Below are positions 51,919-60,589 of a stretch of DNA of 64,000 bases, in pieces. Source of the stretch: TMP-86 sp046347195 (GTDB lineage: Bacteria > Pseudomonadota > Gammaproteobacteria > Steroidobacterales > Steroidobacteraceae); assembly GCA_046347195.1 (NCBI GenBank), contig JAXMGQ010000014.1, forward strand, positions 31,139 through 95,138. The letters run 5' to 3'. The position numbers were made by a program, and so were the translations under genes. Position 1 is the stretch's first letter. Each line of letters opens with the position of its first letter. The notes beneath the pieces are model-generated. The model was given only the letters and a program-made list of their open reading frames with translations, was not told the origin of the DNA and did no database searches.

Positions 51919-53217
51919 ATGCGCAGCACGAGCCCACCGCCCGGTCCCGCCGAAGGTTTCGATCTCGGCGCCACCGACGAGTCCCTCGAACGGTTGAGGG
52001 CCTGGGCTCCCGTGCATGGCGATTTCTATCGCGTCTTCTCGCCCGCGCGTGGCGCCAACGACTTCGTTGCCAATCACCCGGACGATGTGAAGCGCGTGAT
52101 GCTCTCCAACCACCGCAACTACACCAAGGGCGGGGGCATGGACCGGGTCCGGATCCTGCTGGGCAACGGCATCATGACCAGCGAGGGCGCCTTCTGGCGG
52201 CGCCAGCGCCGCATGATGCAGCCCGCCTTCCACCGCCGCATCATCGCGCAGTTCGCCGGACTCATCGGCGAGATGAACGAGAAGTGCGCCGCGCGCTGGC
52301 AGGGGTTCGCGGACCGTGGCGAGCCGGTGAACATCACCGAGGACACGAGCGAGCTCACCCTGGAGATCGTGCTGCGCTCGATCTTCGGCAGCGACCTCGA
52401 CCGGCTCGGCGAGGTGCACGGCGGCAACCCCTTCGAGGTGGTGCACAAGGAACCCTCGCGAGACCTCAGGTTCGCCTTCCGCTTCCGCTCGCTGGGCAAG
52501 CTCGTGGCCGAGGTCATGCAATGGCGGCGCCGCGAAGGCGGCGAGCACTTCGACTTCCTCGCGATGCTCATGGACGCCCGAGACCGCGAGACCGACCAGG
52601 CCATGGATGACGGCGAGCTCATCGACGAGGTGCTCACGCTGGTGGTGGCGGGCCACGAGACCACGGCGGCCGCGCTCACCTGGACCTGGTACCTGCTGAG
52701 CCAGCACCCCGACGCGCAGGCGCAGCTCCAGGCCGAGGCCGACCGCGCACCGCGCGAGGCCGCGCCCAGCCTGGAACGGGCCGAGTCGCAGCTCTACACG
52801 CACCAGGTCGCGCAGGAATCCCTGCGCCTGTATCCGCCAGGGTGGCTGCTGGTCCGTCGCACCATCGATCCGGACGTGCTGGGCGGCTACGAGATCCCGG
52901 CGCGCTCGGACGTGTTCATCTGCCCCTACCTGCTGCACCGCCATCCGGAATACTGGCCGGATGCGGAAACGTTCGACCCGCAGCGCTTCACGGGCGGTGA
53001 GACCGACGAGCGCCACCGCTTCGCCTACATCCCCTTCGCCGTGGGTCCGCGCCATTGCATCGGTGAAGGCATGGCCATGTACGAGATGCTGGTGCACCTG
53101 CAGCGCATGGCGCGGCAGTTCCATTTCGTCCGCGCCGATGATGCCCCGATCGAACTCGAGGCGCAGGTCAACCTGCGCCCCCGCTCCAACCTGATGATGC
53201 GAGTCACTGCCCGATGA
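51919..53217 (+). CDS. Cytochrome P450
   Basis: 432 residues. The I-helix motif AGHETT is at about 250, the K-helix E-x-x-R is in QESLRLYPP, and the heme loop FAVGPRHCIGEG carries the Cys ligand. The PPGWLLVRRT segment resembles fatty-acid hydroxylase P450s. No membrane anchor. A TACAAT hexamer sits about 8 bp before the ATG. The stop overlaps the start of the acyl-AMP ligase gene (ATGA), so the acyl group carried by that protein is the likely substrate; inference. Reductase partners are not nearby. Confidence 0.92.
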   Translation: MRSTSPPPGPAEGFDLGATDESLERLRAWAPVHGDFYRVFSPARGANDFVANHPDDVKRVMLSNHRNYTKGGGMDRVRILLGNGIMTSEGAFWRRQRRMMQPAFHRRIIAQFAGLIGEMNEKCAARWQGFADRGEPVNITEDTSELTLEIVLRSIFGSDLDRLGEVHGGNPFEVVHKEPSRDLRFAFRFRSLGKLVAEVMQWRRREGGEHFDFLAMLMDARDRETDQAMDDGELIDEVLTLVVAGHETTAAALTWTWYLLSQHPDAQAQLQAEADRAPREAAPSLERAESQLYTHQVAQESLRLYPPGWLLVRRTIDPDVLGGYEIPARSDVFICPYLLHRHPEYWPDAETFDPQRFTGGETDERHRFAYIPFAVGPRHCIGEGMAMYEMLVHLQRMARQFHFVRADDAPIELEAQVNLRPRSNLMMRVTAR

Positions 53218-55169
53218 AATACGAAACCCTGGTCGATATCCTCGAGAACAACCGCAACGTGGAGCGTGCCGTCACTTACGTGCTGGGCGAAAACGAGGAG
53301 CGGCGCCTGCCCTATCGCGAGGTGCACGCACGCGCGCTCGGCATCCTGTACCACCTGCAGGCCATGGGCGCGCAGCGTGGCCAACCCATGATCATCTTCC
53401 TCGCCAACAACGAGCAGTTCATGGACGGCTTCTGGGCCGCGGTGTGCGGAGGGATGATCCCGGTACCGCTGGCCGTGGGCATCAGCGATGAGCACCGCCA
53501 CAAGCTGCTGCGCATCGCCGCGAAGCTCACCGACCCCATCCTGTACACCGACCGCAAGAGCCTGGATCGGCTGGGCTCGCTTGCTCAGGAGTCCGGCCAG
53601 CAGGCTCTGTTCGACCGCCTCAAGGCCCGCACCTTCCTCGCCGATGCCATCACCGACATCTCCAAGCCCGGCAAGCTCCATCGTCCCTCACCGCAGGACA
53701 CCGCCTTCATCCAGTTCTCCTCGGGTTCCACCAGCGAGCCCAAGGGCGTGGTGCTGACGCACGCCAACCTCGTCACCAACATCAAGGCGTCCATCCAGCG
53801 CTGCGGCTTCAACCAGGACGATGTCACCTTGAGCTGGATGCCGCTCACCCACGACATGGGCCTGATCGGCTTCTACATCATGCATTTCACCGCACAGGCA
53901 CACGTGCACATCATGCCCACGGAACTGTTCGTGCGCCGTCCGCTGTTGTGGCTGCAGACCTGTTCGAAGAAGCGCGTCACCATCACCTGCTCGCCCAACT
54001 TCGGCTACCGCCACCTGCTCAAAGTTCTCGGCGATCGCAAGCCCGATGGGCTCGACCTGTCGAGCCTGCGGCTCATCTTCAACGGCGCCGAACCGATCTC
54101 GGTGGAGCTGTGCAACGAGTTCATGGACAAATTTGCGGGCTGCGGGCTGAAGCGCACCGCCATGTACCCGGTGTATGGCCTGGCCGAGGCTTCCCTCGCC
54201 GTCGCCTTCCCGCCGGCGGGCTCGAACTACCGCTGGATCCGCGTGAACCGCCACAAGCTCAATGTCGGCGATGTCGTCGAGCTGAATCCCGCCCAGGCGC
54301 GCGACTCGCTGGAACTGATGTCCGTGGGCTCGCCCATCCCCTTCGTCGAGGTGCGCATCGCGGACGATGCGCGCGCCGCACTGCCTGAAGGGCGCGTCGG
54401 CCACATCCTCATCCGGGGTGCGAATGTCACCGGCGCCTACTATGGCGATGAAGCCGCGACACGCCAGGCGATCGACGCCGAGGGCTGGCTGGACACCGGA
54501 GACCTGGGCGTGGTGCGCGAGGGCCAACTCTACATCACCGGCCGCTCCAAGGAGATCATCTTCGTCAACGGCCAGAACTACTTCCCTTATGATCTCGAGA
54601 ACATCGCGCAGCGCGCGCCGGGGCTCGAACTGGGCAAGGTGGTGGTGGCCGGCGTACGCCGCCCGCAGGGCCAGAGCGACGAATTGACCATCTTCGTCCT
54701 GCATCGCTCCGACATGGCCGAATTCCTGCCCACGGCCAACGCGGTGGCGCACCTGGTCAACGAGCACGCGGGCCTCGAGGTCGCGCAGGTCGTGCCCGTC
54801 AAGCGCATTCCGAAGACCACCAGCGGCAAGGTGCAGCGGCACCTGATGGAGGAATCCTTCCTCAATGGCGAGTTCGACGCCGATCTCGCCGAACTCGAGC
54901 GGCTGCGTGCCGCGGGGCACGGCGCCAGCGCACCCAGCGCCTCGGCCATCGAGCAGAAGATCCTGGCCATCTGCGATGCCGCGCTTCCCGGCAAGGGGCT
55001 GGCGGCGGGCGACAACTTGTTCGAGATCGGCGCGAGCTCGCTGAAGCTCATCGAGATCCACGAGAACATCGATCGCGAGTTCCCGAACCAGATCGACCTC
55101 ACCGAGCTGTTCGATCACCCGACGGTGCAGCAGCTGGCGAAGCACCTCGAGGGCAAGCTGGGGAAGTGA
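53214..55169 (+). CDS. Fatty acyl-AMP ligase fused to an acyl carrier domain
   Basis: 651 residues. The adenylation domain has the P-loop-like FSSGSTSEPKGVVLTH (about 165), YGLAEASLAVAFPP and the TGDLGVVREG motif; the overall form is FAAL rather than acyl-CoA ligase. The last 75 residues are a carrier domain with the phosphopantetheine Ser in EIGASSLKLIEIH. It would activate a fatty acid as acyl-AMP and load it on its own carrier. Translationally coupled to the P450. A nearby LpxL-like acyltransferase could be the unloading partner. Confidence 0.88.
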   Translation: MKYETLVDILENNRNVERAVTYVLGENEERRLPYREVHARALGILYHLQAMGAQRGQPMIIFLANNEQFMDGFWAAVCGGMIPVPLAVGISDEHRHKLLRIAAKLTDPILYTDRKSLDRLGSLAQESGQQALFDRLKARTFLADAITDISKPGKLHRPSPQDTAFIQFSSGSTSEPKGVVLTHANLVTNIKASIQRCGFNQDDVTLSWMPLTHDMGLIGFYIMHFTAQAHVHIMPTELFVRRPLLWLQTCSKKRVTITCSPNFGYRHLLKVLGDRKPDGLDLSSLRLIFNGAEPISVELCNEFMDKFAGCGLKRTAMYPVYGLAEASLAVAFPPAGSNYRWIRVNRHKLNVGDVVELNPAQARDSLELMSVGSPIPFVEVRIADDARAALPEGRVGHILIRGANVTGAYYGDEAATRQAIDAEGWLDTGDLGVVREGQLYITGRSKEIIFVNGQNYFPYDLENIAQRAPGLELGKVVVAGVRRPQGQSDELTIFVLHRSDMAEFLPTANAVAHLVNEHAGLEVAQVVPVKRIPKTTSGKVQRHLMEESFLNGEFDADLAELERLRAAGHGASAPSASAIEQKILAICDAALPGKGLAAGDNLFEIGASSLKLIEIHENIDREFPNQIDLTELFDHPTVQQLAKHLEGKLGK

Positions 55170-55174
55170 CCGCG

Positions 55175-55198
55175 GCGGCGCCGGGGACCCGGCGCCGC
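55175..55198. terminator. Perfect 11-bp inverted repeat between convergent genes
   Basis: Arms GCGGCGCCGGG and CCCGGCGCCGC are separated by two bases, between the stops of the acyl-AMP ligase and LpxL-like genes. It is suited to a bidirectional terminator although no T-run follows on either side. Confidence 0.55.
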
Positions 55199-55206
55199 AC
55201 GGCGTA

Positions 55207-56148
55207 TCAGTAAGACTGCGGATCCGCGCCGTACAGCGGCCTCTGCAGCTTCCAGCGCCGGTAGGACCACAGCCAGTCCGAGGGCGCCTTGAGCACCTCG
55301 GCCTCGCACAGCCGCGCATATCGCTCGGTGATCACGCCGGGTTCCAGCCGCTCCACGCCATCCCACAGCGACTCGAGCTCCACCTCGTAGTAGCCGCGGC
55401 GCACCCGGCGCATCGCCAGGAAGATCATGGGCAGGCGCGTCGCGCGCGAGATCTGCTCGGCGCCCACGTAGAACGCGGTGTCCTGGCCCAGAAAGGTGGT
55501 CCAGTGCCGCCGGTCGGTGGACACCGGCGCCTGGTCTGCGTTCATGGCCAGCGCGCGCACCACACCGCGCCGCTGCAGGTAGTCCGCGAGCAGCTCCTTG
55601 GCGGGGACGAGCCTCGCACCGAAGCGCGAGCGCACCTGGTACATCAGCCGCTCGCCCCAGGCATCATGCAACGGCTTGTAGGCGGCATCGATGGGATAGC
55701 CGAGCTGCACCATCATGCCCTGCAGGAGCCACTCCCAGTTGCCCAGGTGCGAGGTCACCAGCATGACGCTGCGGCCGGCATCGAGGTAGGCGCGCGCCAG
55801 CGCGATGTTTCGCACCTGCACCCGCTCGCGCATCTCTGCTTCGCTCATCCGCACCGACTTGATCAGCTCCACCGCCATGTCGCAGAAGCCGTGCAGGAAG
55901 CGCTTGTGGATGGCCGCCCGCTCCTGCTCGCTTCGCCCGGGGAACACCTTCGCGAGCTGTTCGCGGATCACGCGGTGGCGATGGCGGACGAGGTAGTAGG
56001 CGAGCAGGTACAGGAAGCCCGAGAACGCATACAGCGCTCCCATGGGCAGGCGCGAGGCCAGCCTCAGCCACCGGGGGAATCGTTCAGCCAAGCAGCGGCT
56101 TCCGCCGGCCAACCGTGATGCAGGCCGGATTGGCGGCTGCACGACCAT
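55207..56148 (-). CDS. LpxL-type lipid acyltransferase (LPLAT superfamily)
   Basis: 313 residues with an N-terminal hydrophobic helix (MGALYAFSGFLYLLAYYLV) and the catalytic H-x4-D/E-like SHLGNWEW motif typical of lauroyl/myristoyl acyltransferases. NADQAP and the C-terminal APSDWLWSYRRWK follow the family. It would transfer an acyl chain to lipid A or another glycolipid in the inner membrane. ATG 56148 is chosen. It converges on the FAAL gene, which could supply modified acyl chains. Confidence 0.85.
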   Translation of the reverse strand: MVVQPPIRPASRLAGGSRCLAERFPRWLRLASRLPMGALYAFSGFLYLLAYYLVRHRHRVIREQLAKVFPGRSEQERAAIHKRFLHGFCDMAVELIKSVRMSEAEMRERVQVRNIALARAYLDAGRSVMLVTSHLGNWEWLLQGMMVQLGYPIDAAYKPLHDAWGERLMYQVRSRFGARLVPAKELLADYLQRRGVVRALAMNADQAPVSTDRRHWTTFLGQDTAFYVGAEQISRATRLPMIFLAMRRVRRGYYEVELESLWDGVERLEPGVITERYARLCEAEVLKAPSDWLWSYRRWKLQRPLYGADPQSY

Positions 56149-56294
56149 GCTCCGGATGGGCAATCCGAGAAGCAGCACCGGGTCTGGAAATGGGAGCTGT
56201 TCGTAACATGGGCCGTTCAATGCCAGGGTCGGGAGCCGCGTGCCGCGGCTCCAGATTATGTCGAATCGCAGGGCATCCTGCTGGAGTGTTTGGC

Positions 56295-57392
56295 ATGCGG
56301 AAAATTATACGACGCGCCCTGCCGGCGCTGCTCGTCCTGGGACTGCTCGGCGCACCGCCTGGTCGCGCCCACGAGCATTCCTCCGGTGAATTCGACGTGT
56401 TCCTGTCGGCCGAGGCACTGCATGCCTCGGGCGATTTGCACCGCGGAGATGATGACTCCTGGTTCAACGCCGACGTGGTGTTCGGCCTGACCCAGCACCG
56501 CTTCCGCGTGTTCGGCGAATACTTCATCACGGCCGAGGAGCATGACCTGGAGCGCCTTCAGGTGGGATTCGAGTTCGTACCGGAGACCTTGCTGTGGATC
56601 GGACGGTTCCACCAGCCGGCGAGCGCCTGGAACACCGAGCATCATCACGGCCGCTACCTGCAGACGGCCATCACCCGCCCCTCCATCGAGCGCTGGGAGG
56701 ACGAGCACGGGATCATCCCGCAGCACATCGTCGGCGCCCTGCTGGAGTCGAGGCGCCCCTTGGGCACGGTGGGTGGCCTGCAGTTGTCGGCCGGAGTGGG
56801 CGCAGGGCCGTCCCTGGGTGACCACGAATACGAGCCCATCGGCGTGCTCGAGAGTACTCCTGGCCGACATCGACTGTCGGTCAGCGCGCGAATCGCCTGG
56901 CTTCCGGAGTTCGTTGGCCCCACCAGTGCGGGTTTGCTGTACGGCAGCCACGACTTCAAGGGGCGAAATCCGAGCACCGCCGCCGGCCTGCCCTCGCCTG
57001 ATGTCCGCTTGAACCTGCTCGGCGCCTACTGCGACTGGTACCAGGAACCCTGGCGGGTCATCGCCGCTGTCTACAGAATCAATGCCGTCTACCGCGGCAG
57101 CATCCGGGACGAGGACTTCACCGCCGCCTATGCGCAAGTCGAACGGCAGCTTCCCTGGCGGCTGAGCGCATTTGCCCGCATGGAGGCATCCGCTGGCATG
57201 CGCGCTTCGCGCTTCGTCCAGTCCTTCGATGATCACGACGGCGATATCGATCTGGCCTTGCATCGCAATGCGCTCGGTCTGCGCTGGGACTTCGCCCGCC
57301 GCCAGGCCCTGAGCATCGAGATCTCGCACGTCGTATCGCTCGAGCAGCGCTCCGACGATGTCCGGCTGCAATGGAGCGCTGCCGTCCCGTGA
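56295..57392 (+). CDS. Outer-membrane porin-like protein
   Basis: 365 residues: signal peptide (ALPALLVLGLLGAPPGRAH), then alternating beta strands typical of a barrel, with RFRVFGEYFI and LQVGFEFVPETLLWIGRF. The mature start is HEHSSGEF, His-rich and possibly metal-binding, and HH-rich EHHHGRYLQ recurs at about 118. The stop overlaps the start of the periplasmic binding-like gene. Exact porin family not recognised. Confidence 0.65.
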   Translation: MRKIIRRALPALLVLGLLGAPPGRAHEHSSGEFDVFLSAEALHASGDLHRGDDDSWFNADVVFGLTQHRFRVFGEYFITAEEHDLERLQVGFEFVPETLLWIGRFHQPASAWNTEHHHGRYLQTAITRPSIERWEDEHGIIPQHIVGALLESRRPLGTVGGLQLSAGVGAGPSLGDHEYEPIGVLESTPGRHRLSVSARIAWLPEFVGPTSAGLLYGSHDFKGRNPSTAAGLPSPDVRLNLLGAYCDWYQEPWRVIAAVYRINAVYRGSIRDEDFTAAYAQVERQLPWRLSAFARMEASAGMRASRFVQSFDDHDGDIDLALHRNALGLRWDFARRQALSIEISHVVSLEQRSDDVRLQWSAAVP

Positions 57393-57829
57393 AGCAATGG
57401 GCCCGCCAATTGGGTCTGCTGTGGCTGCTATTTGCCGCCACGAGCTCCCACGCAGGCGAAAAGCTGGTTCTGATCGCCAGTGCCGACAGCCGCGTGGAGC
57501 AACTCGATTCGCTGGAGGTCCGCAAGCTGTTCCTCGGTCTGACGGTGATCCACGATGGGATGAGGCTGCGGCCCCTGCTGAATGAAACCGACGGTCAGAT
57601 CAAGGCGGTCTTCCTGCAAAACATCGTCTCCATGTCCGAGATTTCATATGACCATCATCTGCTGGGCATGGCCCTGAAACAGGGACGACCGCGTCCCGAA
57701 CCGTACGCCGACGAAGTTCGCCTGTACGCCGCAGTTGCGGCCGATCCAGCGGCGCTCAGTTTTGCATGGATGAAGGACGTCGAGCACAATCCGCGCTTGA
57801 AGGTGCTGAGGGTGTTGTGGCACGACTGA
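57389..57829 (+). CDS. Periplasmic substrate-binding-like protein (PstS-like fold, small)
   Basis: About 146 residues. A signal peptide (LGLLWLLFAATSSHA) precedes a compact domain with SLEVRKLFLGLTVIHDGMRL and LSFAWMKDVEHNPRLKVLRVLW, the pattern of short phosphate-ABC-binding-like proteins. GTG 57389 overlaps the porin stop (GTGA); an ATG at 57371 is possible. It sits between a porin and a sensor kinase, so it may deliver a ligand signal to the kinase's periplasmic domain. Ligand unknown. Confidence 0.65.
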   Translation: MKQWARQLGLLWLLFAATSSHAGEKLVLIASADSRVEQLDSLEVRKLFLGLTVIHDGMRLRPLLNETDGQIKAVFLQNIVSMSEISYDHHLLGMALKQGRPRPEPYADEVRLYAAVAADPAALSFAWMKDVEHNPRLKVLRVLWHD

Positions 57830-59316
57830 AGACCCCAATCTCGCGGCTGATCGCTGGCTGGGTCGTGGCACTGCACGTCGTGCTGCTGCCCGCCCTGTAT
57901 TTCGGCCTCGGATTCGTGGTGCGCTCGAGCCACGAAGCGTTGTTCGTCCAGCATGCGCGGACCTTCGCCCGCGTGATCGCCGACGAGTTCGAGATCGGCG
58001 CGGCGCTGGACAGACCCGGCGGCGTCGCCGACGTGCTCGACCTCGCCATCATCCACGGCGAGGGAAATTTCGCGGAAATCCTCTACCGGGGGAAGATCTA
58101 CCGGAGCGAGCTCAGCCAGCCGGGACTGAATCCACCGCGGCAGCCCGATCTCGGGTTCGTGCAGGGCGGGGACGACACCTACTTCATCGTCCTGCCGATC
58201 GTGCACCGCGGAGAAAATGCCGAACTGCGGCTCGGGTTCAACGAACAGCCGACGCGGGAACGAATCCAGCTCGCGCTCGACCGCATGCTGTCGATGCTGG
58301 CGGCGTACCTGGTCATCGCCATGGGCATCGCTCTCGTCCTCAGTCACCGGCTGTCGCGGCCCATCCACGCCCTGCAGACCGTGTCGCGCACCATTGCCTC
58401 GGGTGACTATGCGCGAACCATGCACACGAGCACCGGCATTCTGGAGCTGCACGAACTCGCCGAGGACCTCGAAGGCATGCGACGCGAACTGGTGGGCGTG
58501 AACGAACGCCTCCAGGCGCAGGTCAGGGAGAAGGAGAGCCTGGAATTGCGGCGTGAGGAACTGCAGAGGCAACTGCGACAGCGGCAACGGCTGGAAACCG
58601 TCGGCACGCTGGCGGGTGGCGTGGCGCACGAGTTCAACAATGTGCTAGTGCCCATCATCCTGTTCACGCAGTCGGCGCTCGACGAGCTGCCGCCCGACAG
58701 CAGTTCGCGGGCAGACCTGGAGCGTGTGCTCCATTCGGCGCGACGCGCCAAGGATGTGGTGCAGAAGATCCTGACATTCAGCCGCGAACTCGGCGATACG
58801 GAGCTGCGACCCATCGACCTGCGTGCAGTGGTGAAGGATGCCGTCAACCTGTTCTCCGCGCTCGCGCCGCCCAACATCGAAATCCGCACCCAGGTCCCCG
58901 ACGCCATGCCTGATGTCCGTGGTGAGGCCACGCTCGCCCTGCAGCTCCTGATGAACCTGTGCACGAATGCCTACCAGGCCATGCAGGGTCGCCATGGCCA
59001 ACTCACGATCGGATTGCGCCACCACGAAGCTGGGGGAGTCGGGAACCAGCACGGGGCCTGCGTGGAATTGTGGGTGCAGGACACCGGGCACGGCATGGAC
59101 GGCGCCACGGTCGAGCGCATCTTCGAACCCTTCTACACCACGCGCACCGTGGGCGAAGGCACCGGACTGGGCCTGTCAGTGGTCCACGGCATCGTCGAGA
59201 GCTTCGGCGGCAACATACGCGTGGACACGCAAGAGGACATCGGCACGACTTTTAGGGTATTTTTCCCGCTCACCGACCCGGCGGGAGCGGCGCAAGCAGA
59301 GCCCTGCGGCAAATGA
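57817..59316 (+). CDS. Sensor histidine kinase with periplasmic domain and HAMP
   Basis: 499 residues. TM1 (about 9-33), a periplasmic sensor of about 130 residues, TM2 (about 165-190), HAMP, a coiled coil, then the H-box GGVAHEFNNVLVPI and an HATPase domain with N-box LMNLCTNAYQAM, G1 DTGHGMD and G2 GTGLGLSVVHGI. The HEFNN H-box is of the NtrB/hybrid-type HisKA class. GTG 57817 has TGAGGG upstream and overlaps the binding-like gene by 13 bases. Operon with the receiver gene 7 bp downstream. Confidence 0.9.
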   Translation: MARLKTPISRLIAGWVVALHVVLLPALYFGLGFVVRSSHEALFVQHARTFARVIADEFEIGAALDRPGGVADVLDLAIIHGEGNFAEILYRGKIYRSELSQPGLNPPRQPDLGFVQGGDDTYFIVLPIVHRGENAELRLGFNEQPTRERIQLALDRMLSMLAAYLVIAMGIALVLSHRLSRPIHALQTVSRTIASGDYARTMHTSTGILELHELAEDLEGMRRELVGVNERLQAQVREKESLELRREELQRQLRQRQRLETVGTLAGGVAHEFNNVLVPIILFTQSALDELPPDSSSRADLERVLHSARRAKDVVQKILTFSRELGDTELRPIDLRAVVKDAVNLFSALAPPNIEIRTQVPDAMPDVRGEATLALQLLMNLCTNAYQAMQGRHGQLTIGLRHHEAGGVGNQHGACVELWVQDTGHGMDGATVERIFEPFYTTRTVGEGTGLGLSVVHGIVESFGGNIRVDTQEDIGTTFRVFFPLTDPAGAAQAEPCGK

Positions 59317-59323
59317 GGAGCCC

Positions 59324-59731
59324 ATGAGACGCGTACTGGTCATCGATGATGAACTCGACGTGCGCGACGCCATCAAGCGCGTGCTGGAGCGTGCAGGCTG
59401 CCAGGTGCGTGTCGTGGACAACGCGAATGCCGCGATGGAGGCACTCGCCGCACAACCCGCAGACGTGGTGATTACCGACATCATCATGCCGCAGATCAAC
59501 GGCGTGGAGGCCATCCAACTGATTCGCACGAACCACCCGGAAGTCCGCATCATCGCGATCTCCGGTGGTGGCAACTTCGGCATCAACTCCTACCAGCCCA
59601 GCGCCATCACCACGACGGCGTACCTGGCGGCGGCAAGCAAGGCCGGCGCCGACATGACACTGACGAAGCCGTTCGAAACCCAGGAATTGCTCACGGCGCT
59701 TGCGCGCCTCACCGGCACTGGCAGCGCCTGA
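59324..59731 (+). CDS. Receiver-only response regulator
   Basis: 135 residues: acidic pair DDE (about 8-10), phosphoacceptor Asp in VVITDIIMP (about 52), Thr/Ser and Lys in TLTKPF (about 115). No output domain. Between beta4 and beta5 there is an extended stretch (GGGNFGINSYQPSAI) longer than in CheY. It follows the kinase by 7 bp and is its likely partner. How the signal is used is not evident. Confidence 0.88.
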   Translation: MRRVLVIDDELDVRDAIKRVLERAGCQVRVVDNANAAMEALAAQPADVVITDIIMPQINGVEAIQLIRTNHPEVRIIAISGGGNFGINSYQPSAITTTAYLAAASKAGADMTLTKPFETQELLTALARLTGTGSA

Positions 59732-59838
59732 CCGGGGTACCGTCAAGATCCTGCTGCGCCGCGGCATCTTCCTGTCTGGCTCGCCCATGAGCGAGTACCG
59801 TGTTCGCCTACTGGGCTCGCGATTCCGGTGGGCGTTAA

Positions 59839-60471
59839 ATGCCGCGCATGGCTGCGGCCCACCGCACGGCGTTGGTTGTTGCCCTGGCGCTCGCGTCCGG
59901 GCCGGGGTTGGCGCGAGCCGACATATTCACCTATACCGATGCGCAAGGCACCACGCACTTCAGCAACGTTCCGGTGAATCCACAGTATCGGTTGCTCGTG
60001 GCAGGTCCTTCCGACCCCGGGGCCTCTGCAAAGGCATCGGGCAAATGGCTGGGCCGGTCGGCCCGGTTCGACTCGCTCATAGACTCCGCCGCGCAGACAC
60101 ACGATATCCAGGCGGCGCTCATCCGGGCGGTGATCCTGGTGGAGTCGGGGTTCAACCCGCGTGCGGTGTCGCGGCGGGGGGCGGTCGGCCTGATGCAACT
60201 GCTCCCGGATACCGCCAAGCGCTACGGTGTGTCCGACATCTACGACCCTGAACAGAACATCAGCGCAGGTGCGCACTACCTGCGCGACCTGATGGTCCGG
60301 TTCGGAAGCGACCTGAACCTGACGTTGGCCGCGTACAACGCTGGCGAAAACGCGGTGGAGCGCTATGGCGGACGCATACCGCCATTCAAGGAAACCCAGA
60401 AATATGTCCCAAGCGTCCTTCGTATCTATCGCGCCCTGATTTCGCGCCACGGGGACTCGGAACCCGGCTGA
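59839..60471 (+). CDS. Lytic transglycosylase with N-terminal DUF4124 domain
   Basis: 210 residues: signal peptide (LVVALALASGPGLARA), DUF4124 (DIFTYTDAQGTTHFSNVP, about 27-45), then an SLT domain with catalytic Glu in VILVESGFNPRAVS, GAVGLMQLLPDTAKRYG, and AAYNAGENAVERYGG. It cleaves peptidoglycan in the periplasm and could open the wall for the secretion system encoded downstream. ATG 59839 or 59848 could start it. Confidence 0.9.
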   Translation: MPRMAAAHRTALVVALALASGPGLARADIFTYTDAQGTTHFSNVPVNPQYRLLVAGPSDPGASAKASGKWLGRSARFDSLIDSAAQTHDIQAALIRAVILVESGFNPRAVSRRGAVGLMQLLPDTAKRYGVSDIYDPEQNISAGAHYLRDLMVRFGSDLNLTLAAYNAGENAVERYGGRIPPFKETQKYVPSVLRIYRALISRHGDSEPG

Positions 60472-60589
60472 ATACAGTAAACACCTACCTCCTACCCACT
60501 ACTCCGATCATTGACTGGGGCGCTCGCCCACTGTCGGCCACCGCCGGGCTGTCTGACCATGAGATCTCGGTCAACAGCGGGGTTCGACG

